Source: Caldivirga sp. (GTDB lineage: Archaea; Thermoproteota; Thermoprotei; Thermoproteales; Thermocladiaceae). Taken from it: 64,000 nucleotides of DNA. The notes below the pieces were generated by a model. The model was not told the origin of the DNA. It did not search any database and was given only the letters and a program-made list of their open reading frames with translations. The stretch is from the NCBI RefSeq assembly GCF_023256255.1, contig NZ_JAGDXD010000009.1, forward strand, positions 1-64,000, written 5' to 3'. The translations under genes and the position numbers were made by a program. Of this stretch, positions 1 through 8,667 are shown piece by piece (position 1 is the stretch's first letter; the number at the start of each line of letters is the position of its first letter).

Positions 1-2
1 CT

Positions 3-386
3 TCTAGGCTACTTGGCCTAAACTCACTATCAATAATAGCAAACGACATAATGCCAGCTCTAATGCCTTGGATAGCTATAAACATAATGCTGAGCATTAA
101 CGGCGGATTTTATGGCGCAATGGGCCTAGCATTCCTAGGCATAGTACCATACACTAACATAAACTGGGGAGCAATACTAGGTAACGCGTTCTACCAGGAA
201 GCAGCAATATTCACCGCTACGGGAACAATACCAGCAGTAATAATAACGGTAGTATCCATAATAGTATTAATGGGTTTCGTAATGTTCGCTAATGCATTAG
301 GTAACGTGTTTGATCCAAGGTTACGCAGGGAAATTGAAGTTAAATTGGCCATGACGCAAAGGAGCAATTTAAACACCACAAGATAA
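3..386 (+). CDS. ABC transporter permease, DppC-type (partial, 3' end)
   Basis: The frame is open from the window edge to the stop at 384-386, so only the C-terminal ~127 residues are present. The fragment has hydrophobic stretches (MPWIAINIMLSINGGF, then AVIITVVSIIVLMGFVMFA) and ends with the motif GNVFDPRLR, which closes many DppC/OppC inner-membrane permeases. A substrate-binding protein gene follows 53 bases later on the same strand, as expected for a peptide/oligosaccharide importer. The internal ATG at 51 is not the start, because coding continues upstream of it (SRLLGLNSLSIIANDI). Substrate cannot be told from this fragment. Family assignment rests on the end motif and context. Confidence 0.75.
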   Translation, partial: SRLLGLNSLSIIANDIMPALMPWIAINIMLSINGGFYGAMGLAFLGIVPYTNINWGAILGNAFYQEAAIFTATGTIPAVIITVVSIIVLMGFVMFANALGNVFDPRLRREIEVKLAMTQRSNLNTTR

Positions 387-406
387 GTTATCTAACCTGT
401 TCGAAT

Positions 407-420
407 AAAACTTATTAATA
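407..420 (+). promoter_or_regulatory. TATA box of the binding-protein gene
   Basis: The A/T-rich stretch AAAACTTATTAATA is centred about 25 bases before the ATG at 440, so the mRNA would start at or next to the start codon (leaderless). This separate promoter would let the binding protein be made in excess over the permease. Confidence 0.55.
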
Positions 421-439
421 CGTATCAGCGCTGTTAATT

Positions 440-2839
440 ATGGAACTCCAATTTTCAAGTAAAGTAAAGTCAATGGCGCTACTCACAATAGCGGTGATAA
501 CAATAGCTGCAGTAAGTTTGAGCATGCTTATTGTTAAACCAGCATCACAGCAGCAAATAGTAATAGCTAACCCATCAACATTACTCTATTCCCCAAACCT
601 GCCACTTTGGAATCCAGTAGCCAGCCAAGGCAGTATGAATAAGTATTGGGGTCAAACCGTTGATGTATACGAATCATTAGCCATGTATAATGACTTAAAT
701 GGGCAATTCTACCCAGTTTTAGCGGAGAATTGGACATATATTCCTCAGAATAATACTTTTATAATATACTTAAGGAAGGGGCTCTACTGGTTTAATGGAA
801 CGGCCACAATACCCTTCACAGCATGGGATGTCTGGGCCAATATTATTCTTGAGGTTTTAACGTCAGGTCAATATTGGCCAGCCTTGAACAATAGCGATAT
901 TGGTGTTTTACTTAGGCAGGTTAGAGTTATTAATAATTATACATTAGAGTTGACTAACATGTCTACATGGGGTCCAACAATGGAGATATATATACTTAAT
1001 CAAGCTAATGCAGTTGAGACACCTTACCCAGTTTGGAAACCAATCCTTGATGAATTACTTGCAATGAATTCAAGCCAAAGGGCAACATTTATTCAAAATA
1101 ATTTAACCAGAATGAAGTTACCCTACTGGGGTATTTCACCCTGGTACTTAACATACATAAGCTCTACGTATATTCAGACATCCCTTGAACCAAGTAACCT
1201 ATTGAGTGAGTGGAGTCAAATATTCCCCTACGCTACATGGAATTACTATAACCCATCCATAGTAGTCTACTATGTTGGTGGATCATCACAAGCGATAGCA
1301 TCACTTGAATCAGGTTCAACAAACTATGCTGGCATGGCATTATCACCACAGCAGATTACTGCGCTTAAGTCAGCCGGCTTCTTCGTATTCTTATCGCCAG
1401 GTTACAATGACTTCGGAATATCAATTAATCCGTTAATTTACCCATGGAACATGACTCAAGTTAGGCAAGCCTTAGCGTATGTAATTAATAGGACTGAGGC
1501 AGTGCTAGCATGGGCCCCATTATATGTCCCTCAGTGGAATGGTGTTCCAACACCACCGTACACATTGTACACTTATCCAAAATCCGTATTAAGTGTGGTT
1601 TATAACTATACGGTAGATTGGAATAAGGCTGCTCAACTACTTCAATCAGTTGGTCTATATAAGAAGGGTAATCAGTGGTACCTACCAAATGGTACGCCAT
1701 TAACCTTAGACATAGTGGTTCCCAATTATGCGCAGGACTGGATAACAATACTCACCGTTGTGGCAAATGAATTAACCCTATTTGGTATTCCAACACATAT
1801 AATATCAATTGATGGGGCAACCTTCTGGGGTTCATACTTCTGGAGTGGTCAATGGACTGCTGCATCAATGTTTGTTGCGGCACCGATGACTGGCTACTAT
1901 GGTACATGGCACTTCTACATGTGGCCCTGGTGGGTTATACCTCAGATAAACATGGTCCCCAACTGGTGGACAAGCCCATATGGCTGGTGGCCTTTCCAGT
2001 GGCCTAACGGTACTTGTACGCCAGTAACCCTATTTAATTATGAAGATGTAGTATGCGTTAACAGTACATTCGGTTACTTCAGCCCCTTCAACTGGACGCT
2101 TCACGGTACTAGGTACAGTGGACCAGGTACGCCAGAGTGGACATTATTGACTAAAGTATTGTTCGCTTGGTGGGAATATTATTTACCCGTATTGCCTATT
2201 GGCGCATCATTATCCGCAGTAATGGAGTTTAAGCAAGGCCTGGCTGATGTCAATTGGATACTGAACTGCTTACCAGTAACAACACAGCAAGTACTGCTAA
2301 ATGGTGGTAGTGTAATAGATGGGTTACACGGCTTTTCACCAATATTGTTTGGTTCCTTCGCTCCTCCGGGTGTTGTTCCTCCTTTGGCTCAAGCTATTGC
2401 TAATGGTTCACTTTGGAGCAGGACACCTCAGTTCGCGGCCTTCATTGGTTTGCCGAGTCCTGATGCTTCTGTTCAACAGTGTGTTGCATCATACTTCCAT
2501 ATACCATACACCCCAGTGACAACCACTACTACCACTTCGACTACGACTAGTACTTCAACAAGCACCACTACGAGTACTACAACTACATCAACTAGTACTA
2601 CAACGACCACTTCAACCACAACAACCACGACGACAACCACCACTACTGCCGTGACTACAGCCACCACCACAGTAACATCAACAAGCACAGCAGTAAGCAC
2701 AGTAACATCAACAACCACGGCAGTATCAACAGTAACAGTCACAAAACCAGTAGTAAGCACAGCATTAATCGCCGGAATAATAGTAATAGTCATAGTAATA
2801 GCAGCAATAGCCGCCATTATAGCATTAAGAAGAAAATGA
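440..2839 (+). CDS. ABC transporter substrate-binding protein, family 5, with Thr-rich stalk and membrane anchor
   Basis: This 799-residue protein should capture peptides or oligosaccharides outside the cell and hand them to the DppBC-type permease just upstream. Residues ~15-35 form a signal-anchor segment. Residues ~40-690 fit the SBP_bac_5 fold and are rich in Trp, Tyr and Asn, with many N-x-S/T sites. Residues ~695-770 are almost only Thr, Ser and Val, a likely O-glycosylated stalk. A final helix (~772-795) followed by RRK anchors the C-terminus. The architecture is the known archaeal sugar/peptide-binding type. In several archaea 'peptide' transporters of this family carry sugars, and two glycosidases lie elsewhere in the window. 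Substrate is unproven. Confidence 0.88.
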   Translation: MELQFSSKVKSMALLTIAVITIAAVSLSMLIVKPASQQQIVIANPSTLLYSPNLPLWNPVASQGSMNKYWGQTVDVYESLAMYNDLNGQFYPVLAENWTYIPQNNTFIIYLRKGLYWFNGTATIPFTAWDVWANIILEVLTSGQYWPALNNSDIGVLLRQVRVINNYTLELTNMSTWGPTMEIYILNQANAVETPYPVWKPILDELLAMNSSQRATFIQNNLTRMKLPYWGISPWYLTYISSTYIQTSLEPSNLLSEWSQIFPYATWNYYNPSIVVYYVGGSSQAIASLESGSTNYAGMALSPQQITALKSAGFFVFLSPGYNDFGISINPLIYPWNMTQVRQALAYVINRTEAVLAWAPLYVPQWNGVPTPPYTLYTYPKSVLSVVYNYTVDWNKAAQLLQSVGLYKKGNQWYLPNGTPLTLDIVVPNYAQDWITILTVVANELTLFGIPTHIISIDGATFWGSYFWSGQWTAASMFVAAPMTGYYGTWHFYMWPWWVIPQINMVPNWWTSPYGWWPFQWPNGTCTPVTLFNYEDVVCVNSTFGYFSPFNWTLHGTRYSGPGTPEWTLLTKVLFAWWEYYLPVLPIGASLSAVMEFKQGLADVNWILNCLPVTTQQVLLNGGSVIDGLHGFSPILFGSFAPPGVVPPLAQAIANGSLWSRTPQFAAFIGLPSPDASVQQCVASYFHIPYTPVTTTTTTSTTTSTSTSTTTSTTTTSTSTTTTTSTTTTTTTTTTTAVTTATTTVTSTSTAVSTVTSTTTAVSTVTVTKPVVSTALIAGIIVIVIVIAAIAAIIALRRK

Positions 2840-2939
2840 GACTCTAAGCTCCAAAGAGAGAGTTTAAACTTAATTTTATTTTTTACTTCTCAGGATTTAT
2901 TTCCTCTCATTTCTTTGGATTCTGTAGAGATAGGTGGAT

Positions 2940-4208
2940 TCATATTTCGATGGCTTCGCCTGTTGTTAATGTTACGTGGATGTTCCTCTCCTCTAAGTAT
3001 TCACTAAGCCTTAGTGCATTTCTTGGGCTTGAGTGAACTATTAGTATGTTTGTTTCATCCTTGAAGTAATTAATGAAGTTAATCAATTCCTCTAGCCCAC
3101 TATGCGCTGAGAAGTCGAACCAATACACTTTGGCGTTAACCCTAATCTCCTCATTATCAATCTTAGCCACACCCCTAGTTAAGAGTTCATAACCCGGTGA
3201 GTCTGGGGCTTGGTAACTGGGTAGTATTAGTGCATTTCTCCTATCACCCCCAAGTCTCTTCAGGTAGTAGACTGCTGCACCACCCTTAAGCATTCCAGCT
3301 GGTGTAATTATTATTGCCTGGTCCCTTAGTGCATTTCTCCTGTAGTAATTACCCATAATCTCACTACTGTACGTTAATGCCTTAACGTATAGGTTAGGGT
3401 CCCTGAGGAATTGAGGATACTTGCTTATTATCCTATTAGCTATCCTAGCCAAACCATCAACATATATTGGTACATCAGTGACATTATGCTTAATTAACGT
3501 AAGTAATAATTCCTGCGTCCTACCAATTGTGAAGCTTGGTATTAGGACTGAACCCCCCTCATCTAACGTTGTTTTGACTGCATTAATGAACTCCTCCTCA
3601 AGCACTTCCCTAGATGGATGCGTGCCGCCTGCGTATGTAGCCTCCATTACGACTAGGTCAATATCCCTGGGAACTGAGTTTAAGTCAGCCCCATTAAGTA
3701 GGTTACTTGGGGATAAGTTAAAGTCCCCCGTGAACAGTATTCTAGTTCCATCAATGTTTAGAAGCGTCATCATGCTGCCTGGGACGTGGCCTGCGTTCAG
3801 GAATGTTAATGAATCGCCGTTTAAGTTAATCGTATCATTGAAGTTAACTGGGTTAACTTTCCTTAAGGTATTCCTAACCTCCTCATCCTCATAAGGTAGG
3901 TAATAGCCGCTTAACTTAACAGTATCCTTAAACATTATCTCAGCCAACTCAGCGGTCAGGGGAGTTGCGTAGAGTGGTGGTGCTGCGCTAATGTATAATC
4001 CAGGCAATGCCCCGGAGTGATCCAGGTGAGCGTGGCTAAGCACTACAGCTGAAAGATCCCTCGGCCTAACGTGGAGAGGGAATACTGGCTTACCTTCATC
4101 ATCAAAGTTAACCCCATAATCCAGCAGTACTGAGTTTCTTGAACCCTTAACTAAAATAGCCATCCTACCAACCTCACCACCGCCTCCGAGAACCTCAACA
4201 ACAACCAT
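2940..4208 (-). CDS. beta-CASP metallo-beta-lactamase-fold ribonuclease (aCPSF2-like)
   Basis: This 422-residue protein is a predicted zinc-dependent RNA nuclease of the archaeal CPSF family (mRNA 3'-end maturation or 5'-3' decay). The first residues give the strand MVVVEVLGGGGEVGR. The metal-binding motif HAHLDH is at residues 59-64, and later motifs are TGDFNL, EATYAGG, the beta-CASP region around FTIGRTQE, and C-terminal HSGLEEL and VHSSPRNA. There is no N-terminal KH extension, which separates it from aCPSF1 and fits the shorter aCPSF2 class. It stands alone on the minus strand, convergent with the binding-protein gene. Choice between endo- and exonuclease roles is inference. Confidence 0.88.
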   Translation of the reverse strand: MVVVEVLGGGGEVGRMAILVKGSRNSVLLDYGVNFDDEGKPVFPLHVRPRDLSAVVLSHAHLDHSGALPGLYISAAPPLYATPLTAELAEIMFKDTVKLSGYYLPYEDEEVRNTLRKVNPVNFNDTINLNGDSLTFLNAGHVPGSMMTLLNIDGTRILFTGDFNLSPSNLLNGADLNSVPRDIDLVVMEATYAGGTHPSREVLEEEFINAVKTTLDEGGSVLIPSFTIGRTQELLLTLIKHNVTDVPIYVDGLARIANRIISKYPQFLRDPNLYVKALTYSSEIMGNYYRRNALRDQAIIITPAGMLKGGAAVYYLKRLGGDRRNALILPSYQAPDSPGYELLTRGVAKIDNEEIRVNAKVYWFDFSAHSGLEELINFINYFKDETNILIVHSSPRNALRLSEYLEERNIHVTLTTGEAIEI

Positions 4209-4571
4209 TGGTTAAACCAACCCTTACATAAGTCAGAATACCGATAATTTTAAACTTTCGCTGCTTTCCACGGTTGAATCCTCATAGTACTCAGGCCATT
4301 AAATTAGTAATACATCATGAGTTATCAAACACATTGAGCACAGGATAGATCAAGGTCAATACAATGAATGATATTATTTACCTTAATTATGAAGTGTTTC
4401 CTAATCCATCTTCACAAGTTTCACGTTGCATCTACCTCTAGAGCGTAAGTTAACTAATGCCGTAAAGGCTTTAGCTGACATAATCCTTAAACCTTTCCAT
4501 AGGCTTACCTGACTTAAAAATAGTTAATAGATGAATTAATCATTGAATTAAATTATTCGGCATTCATTTAG
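4209..4571. other. Intergenic region without a recognisable gene
   Basis: These 363 bases separate the nuclease gene and the aldolase gene, both read leftward. I see A/T-rich sequence with several stops in all frames and no convincing RNA structure. It should hold the nuclease promoter near 4209-4250. Confidence 0.4.
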
Positions 4572-5465
4572 TTATTCACGCTCAAGCACCTGTACTTGTC
4601 TTGATATTTCCTGCAGCTTGCCTACTATGTCTTGAGGTGGTTTTGGCAGTAGAGGTTTCCTCGGATAGCCCACCCTCCATCCTGCATTATTCATCACGAA
4701 TTTTAACCTCGTCGGCATGTCCGGCTGCATTATCACGAATCTAGCTATTGGTAATAATTCCTCATGTATGCTCCTGGCTGTTTCATAGTCAGCATTAGCC
4801 ACAGCATTGAATAATCTAACGCTTGTTCTCGGCAATAGTGTATTTATTGCCGCTATTGAACCGCTTGAGCCCATTATGAAGGATGGGAAAAGCATGTCAT
4901 CGAGTGCAGTAAGTATGGGTACGTTCCTTACCTTAACTAATAAATCAGCTAATACGTGGATATTCCCACCACTCTGCTTAATACCTACGATTACACCCTC
5001 CTTAGCTAATTTCTCAATAACATTAACGCTTACTACATTCCAGGGAACCACATTGTAGATAATGATTGGTAATTTAGTCTTTTCGTAAATCTCCTTGTAG
5101 AATACGTAATTGCCCTCATCACCAGCATTAAATAAGTAGTGTGGTGGTGTTATCATTAACGCATCAACGTTAAGATTCTTAATGCCTAAAGCCCTTTCAA
5201 CAACCTGATGCACTGAATTAGTGATAATACCGGCAATCACTAGGAAGTTTCTCCTACCCCTAACTTCGATTGCAAGCTCAATGAGTCTCATAAATTCCCC
5301 ATCACTTAAAGTATGACCCTCACCTGTGCTACCGCCAATGGCAATACCATTAACACCAACGTCAATGATTCTCTTAACCTCCTCACGAAAAAGATCATAG
5401 TCAACATTACCATCCTCGTCAAAGGGAGTAACAACAGGTGGAATAATTCCCCTGAATTTTTCCAT
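4572..5465 (-). CDS. DapA-family (class I aldolase/synthase) protein
   Basis: The protein has the N-terminal motif GIIPPVVTPFDEDGNVD, the pyruvate-binding loop GGSTGEGHTLS, the conserved Tyr in IIIYNVVPWNV and the Schiff-base Lys in VGIKQSGG. These define the dihydrodipicolinate synthase / N-acetylneuraminate lyase / 2-keto-3-deoxygluconate aldolase superfamily. Crenarchaea use such enzymes for the branched Entner-Doudoroff pathway, so a sugar-acid aldolase is as likely as lysine synthesis; no neighbour decides it. A longer reading to 5543 would overlap the MNT gene and add ~26 non-conserved residues. I chose the Met at 5465 because a GAGG lies just before it and a TATA-like box sits about 25 bases upstream. 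Length 297 residues fits the family. Confidence 0.85.
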   Translation of the reverse strand: MEKFRGIIPPVVTPFDEDGNVDYDLFREEVKRIIDVGVNGIAIGGSTGEGHTLSDGEFMRLIELAIEVRGRRNFLVIAGIITNSVHQVVERALGIKNLNVDALMITPPHYLFNAGDEGNYVFYKEIYEKTKLPIIIYNVVPWNVVSVNVIEKLAKEGVIVGIKQSGGNIHVLADLLVKVRNVPILTALDDMLFPSFIMGSSGSIAAINTLLPRTSVRLFNAVANADYETARSIHEELLPIARFVIMQPDMPTRLKFVMNNAGWRVGYPRKPLLPKPPQDIVGKLQEISRQVQVLERE

Positions 5466-5486
5466 ATCCTCTAATGAAGATGAGGT

Positions 5487-5498
5487 AATTTTAATCTT
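5487..5498 (-). promoter_or_regulatory. TATA-like box before the DapA-family gene
   Basis: On the minus strand this reads AAGATTAAAATT, centred ~26 bases before the chosen start at 5465. It lies inside the end of the upstream MNT frame and supports the shorter start for the aldolase. Confidence 0.4.
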
Positions 5499-5502
5499 TA
5501 GG

Positions 5503-5880
5503 TTATGAATTACTAAGCCTAATGCACCTCCTAGCATGTTCAATGAGTTCCCTGGCTATACCTAAGTCATCCTTCAGTACCACGCCCAGCGCTATATCAT
5601 GGGCTATTGGGTAACACTTGCCTACTGCATTAATGGCTTCATGAATGTTCAACGCTATCACCTCAACGTTAGGTGGCATGTTGATGTTAAGTAGCCTTCT
5701 ATGCGGGGGCTCGGTGAATTCAGCCACCACTAAGACATCTACGTCACTGTCTACATTGAAATCGCCCCTAGCATATGATCCCACTAGGAGGACCGTGCCA
5801 TTAACCTCACCTGCAATGAGCTTAGCTAACTCAATGGCCCTATCCCTTAACCTCCTCCTCCACTCAATAATCTTCTCCAT
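5503..5880 (-). CDS. MNT-type nucleotidyltransferase (antitoxin-like partner of HEPN)
   Basis: This 125-residue minimal nucleotidyltransferase has the pol-beta signature LLVGSYARGDF followed by DSDVDVLVV, giving the GS and DxD catalytic motifs. In known HEPN-MNT pairs the MNT protein neutralises the HEPN partner, in characterised cases by adding AMP to it. The gene overlaps the 3' end of the upstream HEPN gene by 34 bases, so the two are translationally coupled. The motifs look intact. Role as antitoxin is inferred from pairing and family. Confidence 0.85.
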   Translation of the reverse strand: MEKIIEWRRRLRDRAIELAKLIAGEVNGTVLLVGSYARGDFNVDSDVDVLVVAEFTEPPHRRLLNINMPPNVEVIALNIHEAINAVGKCYPIAHDIALGVVLKDDLGIARELIEHARRCIRLSNS

Positions 5881-6263
5881 AAATCCTCAGTGAATACAAT
5901 AATGTTATTCGCAGCATTAATAGCTGTTTCTGCGTCGCTTCTCGTAAAATACTCGTAAGGTATGCCATCACTCCAAGCATCAACATACCTAGTGGGCACG
6001 TAAAACTTATCGAGGAACTTACATAAGTCAATTATGTTTTCGGGAATATTTACGAGCTCGCTCAATTCAGCTATTAGGTGAGTTAATGAATGTCCCCTCG
6101 TTGGTTTGCCTATACCATATAGTATGGCCTTAATGGCGAATTCAGCCGCTTGATGCGCCTTAAAGCAAGCCCAGTTGAAGTCACCGAATTCTGCATCACG
6201 CCTAGCAGACTCCAGCGTCCTCTGAGCCATTGTAATCCATCTACCATACTCCTTTAAATCCAT
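5847..6263 (-). CDS. HEPN domain protein (toxin-like partner of MNT)
   Basis: This 138-residue helical protein starts WITMAQRTLESARRDAEFGD and continues with NWACFKAHQAAEFAIKAIL, the typical HEPN helix with the AxQAAE motif. The region FYVPTRYVDAW followed by GIPYEYFTRSDA matches the C-terminal part of archaeal HEPN partners of MNT. An RxxxxH RNase motif is not obvious, which is common in this subgroup. It leads the two-gene unit with the MNT gene. It may be a toxin-antitoxin pair or a stress-linked nucleotidyltransferase complex; the sequence alone does not separate these. Confidence 0.85.
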   Translation of the reverse strand: MDLKEYGRWITMAQRTLESARRDAEFGDFNWACFKAHQAAEFAIKAILYGIGKPTRGHSLTHLIAELSELVNIPENIIDLCKFLDKFYVPTRYVDAWSDGIPYEYFTRSDAETAINAANNIIVFTEDLWRRLLSGGGG

Positions 6264-6508
6264 GAACCCTCACTAAGAGTACTCGCCGTATGCTTATATG
6301 CCTTCACATAGTGGTTCATTGGTTCTTAAGTTTTATGATCAAATACCTTTCAGAAGAAGTCATAAAAAGTTATAGTTTGGTTAAGGGCAAGTAAGGTAGA
6401 ATAGAGTGAATTTCATGGAGTCTTAATTTAAATGATGAGTGATGAAATACCCTCTAGGGTGGAAAAGCGGAAAGGATGCTGATGCTACTTAAATTAACTA
6501 TCCTATGG

Positions 6509-6516
6509 TATAAATA
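6509..6516 (+). promoter_or_regulatory. TATA box of dphB
   Basis: TATAAATA lies 24-31 bases before the ATG at 6540, the spacing expected for a leaderless archaeal transcript. Confidence 0.6.
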
Positions 6517-6539
6517 GGTGTTTAATCTAAGTTACACCA

Positions 6540-7385
6540 ATGAGTGGGGTACTTTACCTTATTGGTGTTGGGCTTAGTCCAAGTCAGGTGACTCAGGAGG
6601 CAATTAATGTACTTAAGAATGCTGGCTCAGTGTTTGCTGAGGAGTATACGTCAATGTTTGAGCTTAATTTAGGTCAATTCCTAACAAGCCTAATAGGTAA
6701 ACCTGTGATCATGTTGAGTAGGAGGGAACTTGAGGATGAGGGTGGTGAGGCCTTGATAAGGGCTGTTAAGGAACATGGTTCAGCAGCGTTGGTCACCATT
6801 GGTGATCCAATGCTTGCAACAACCCACTCCGCCTTATTAGCCAATGCGGCTCAAATGGGCATTAAGGTTAGGGTGATTAATGGAGTAAGCATAGTGTGTT
6901 CAGCCATTAGCCAGGCAGGCCTATCACCATATAAATTAGGCCCAGTTGCCACTGTGACTTATGAGAGGATGGGCGTCCTGAGTACTAGAGCCTATGAAGT
7001 CCTCTCAAGTAATTTAGGCAATGGACTACACACCCTACTACTCCTTGACATTAAGGATGATGGAGGGTTTATGGGTATTGATGATGCGGTTAATATAATG
7101 CTCAGGATTGAGAATGAAACAAAGCTAGGGGTAATTACAGGCGACTTAATTGCGGTGTTTGAGTCAAGGGTGGGTTGGGGGGATCAGGTAATAGTGGTAG
7201 GCCCCCTTATTAATCCACCTAATCTGAAGGCGCCAAGTGTAATAGTGGTGCCAGGTTTACTTAACCCAGTGGAGTGGGAGTTCCTTAAGATAGTCTACGG
7301 TGTCGGTGAGGAATTGCTTAAGAGGCATGTTAACCACGTTAAGTCACTTCTCAATAACCCACAATTCTCCTCAAGACTTCACTAA
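6540..7385 (+). CDS. dphB: Diphthine synthase
   Basis: This SAM-dependent methyltransferase methylates the modified histidine of elongation factor 2 during diphthamide synthesis. The 281 residues start GVLYLIGVGLSPSQVT, then FAEEYTSMF, LVTIGDPMLATTHS and VINGVSIVCSAISQAGLSPYK, which are the tetrapyrrole-methylase-fold motifs specific for DphB. The end ENPVEW-like segment (LNPVEWEFLKI) is also typical. The ATG at 6540 follows a good TATA box. The 3' end overlaps the convergent mcrC-like gene by about 35 bases. Function is well supported. Confidence 0.92.
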   Translation: MSGVLYLIGVGLSPSQVTQEAINVLKNAGSVFAEEYTSMFELNLGQFLTSLIGKPVIMLSRRELEDEGGEALIRAVKEHGSAALVTIGDPMLATTHSALLANAAQMGIKVRVINGVSIVCSAISQAGLSPYKLGPVATVTYERMGVLSTRAYEVLSSNLGNGLHTLLLLDIKDDGGFMGIDDAVNIMLRIENETKLGVITGDLIAVFESRVGWGDQVIVVGPLINPPNLKAPSVIVVPGLLNPVEWEFLKIVYGVGEELLKRHVNHVKSLLNNPQFSSRLH

Positions 7386-8667
7386 TTCTCCTCAACCCTA
7401 TATCCCAAACTAACCCAGCATCCTTACGCTCACCTGGGTCAATCATGAGCAGGTACATTACCTTCCCCTCCTTAAGCCTCAACTCAACATACCCCCTTCT
7501 CCTTAAGATTCCGTATAGCCTCAAAGTTGCGTCATCCTCATCATCAAAAACCATTCCTTCACTAAGACCTGGGAATACTAAAATACCAGCATCAGCATTA
7601 TGCTCATACATGTATGCCATTACCTTAAACCGCCCAGCCGTAATGTAACTTAGGTTTGTTGAGAACTTACACTCAATCACTACACTACGCTTATTCTTCA
7701 TGTATAAGTCAGGCTTACCCACAATGCTTTTAATCATCCTATCATTATCCTCACCAATTAACTCATCAATCCTTTCAACAATACCTACACTGAGCGGTTT
7801 ATTAAACATGAGCATTACTGAATCCCCCACCTCCGGGTTTAGGAATAGTGATTGGGATGCTCTAAAATACCCCATTCTCCTTAATGCAGCCCTAACTAAG
7901 GCATACACCAGTATTTCGTATAGTCTCCAGGAGAGCATAATGAGTGCATCATTACCCCTTACTCTACGGTGGGAGGTAACGTATACTTCACCATGTAGAT
8001 ACTTGGTTAATAGTAGTGATTCATGGGCTATTTTAAGCCAGTTCGGTGCATTCTGCACTAATCTACCATACTCCTCACTCACATTAATCCTATTACCACT
8101 TTTAGGTAATAGGGCTACCTTTTGCCTTACGCGTCTCATTATTCTATTAAGCTTAACTAATCCCCTATTTAGCTCCACTACTAGTTCATTATCCTGGTTG
8201 ACCATTGTCATTGGTTCAATAGTACGCTTCAATTCACTCCTTGTTGATTTAATGTTGTTAATGACCATGGTTGCAATCCCCCTAAGCACCATGTACTCCG
8301 GCGCCTTCCCACTAGGTACGTAGGTTATGTAGGAGTAAACGTTCATTGGGTACGTTGCAATCGTATGGGGTATGCTTAATGGGCCTAATGGGTCATTACC
8401 CTGATCAATCTTAAACTCCCTGTAAATCAACCTATCCCTGAGGGCTAGGTTAATAGAGTGGTTAAGCATGGTTAATGAGGCTAAGGAAATAATTAGCTTA
8501 ACATATGCCTTAGTTAAATAATCAACCACCACACCATTACCTTGGCCGACTAGGTTCTTTATCACATCAACCGTATCCTCAATATTGGAGTACGATAAGT
8601 AGTACCTAGTTGCTAAGCGAACTAGATTCCTTAACCTCCTTCTCTCACGCATCATTTGAAACACCAA
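7351..8667 (-). CDS. McrC-like nuclease subunit (PD-(D/E)XK) of a modification-dependent restriction system
   Basis: This 438-residue protein is the likely DNA-cutting partner of the McrB-like ATPase encoded immediately upstream; the two frames overlap by 23 bases. The C-terminal half carries a PD-(D/E)XK core: GKPDLYM (Asp ~320) followed by VVIECKFSTN (Glu ~332, Lys ~334) and the strand ADAGILVFPG. The N-terminal ~230 residues are helical and fit the DUF2357/McrC organisation, where this part binds the ATPase ring. All nuclease residues appear intact. It runs convergent to dphB. Substrate preference comes from the partner and is not visible here. Assignment to McrC is by domain order and gene pairing, not by strong sequence identity. 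Confidence 0.8.
   Translation of the reverse strand: MVFQMMRERRRLRNLVRLATRYYLSYSNIEDTVDVIKNLVGQGNGVVVDYLTKAYVKLIISLASLTMLNHSINLALRDRLIYREFKIDQGNDPLGPLSIPHTIATYPMNVYSYITYVPSGKAPEYMVLRGIATMVINNIKSTRSELKRTIEPMTMVNQDNELVVELNRGLVKLNRIMRRVRQKVALLPKSGNRINVSEEYGRLVQNAPNWLKIAHESLLLTKYLHGEVYVTSHRRVRGNDALIMLSWRLYEILVYALVRAALRRMGYFRASQSLFLNPEVGDSVMLMFNKPLSVGIVERIDELIGEDNDRMIKSIVGKPDLYMKNKRSVVIECKFSTNLSYITAGRFKVMAYMYEHNADAGILVFPGLSEGMVFDDEDDATLRLYGILRRRGYVELRLKEGKVMYLLMIDPGERKDAGLVWDIGLRRISEVLRRIVGY

Noticed and set aside
2473-2817. Val-rich minus-strand frame of 114 codons
   Set aside because: It is the antisense of the Thr-rich stalk; low complexity explains the open frame.
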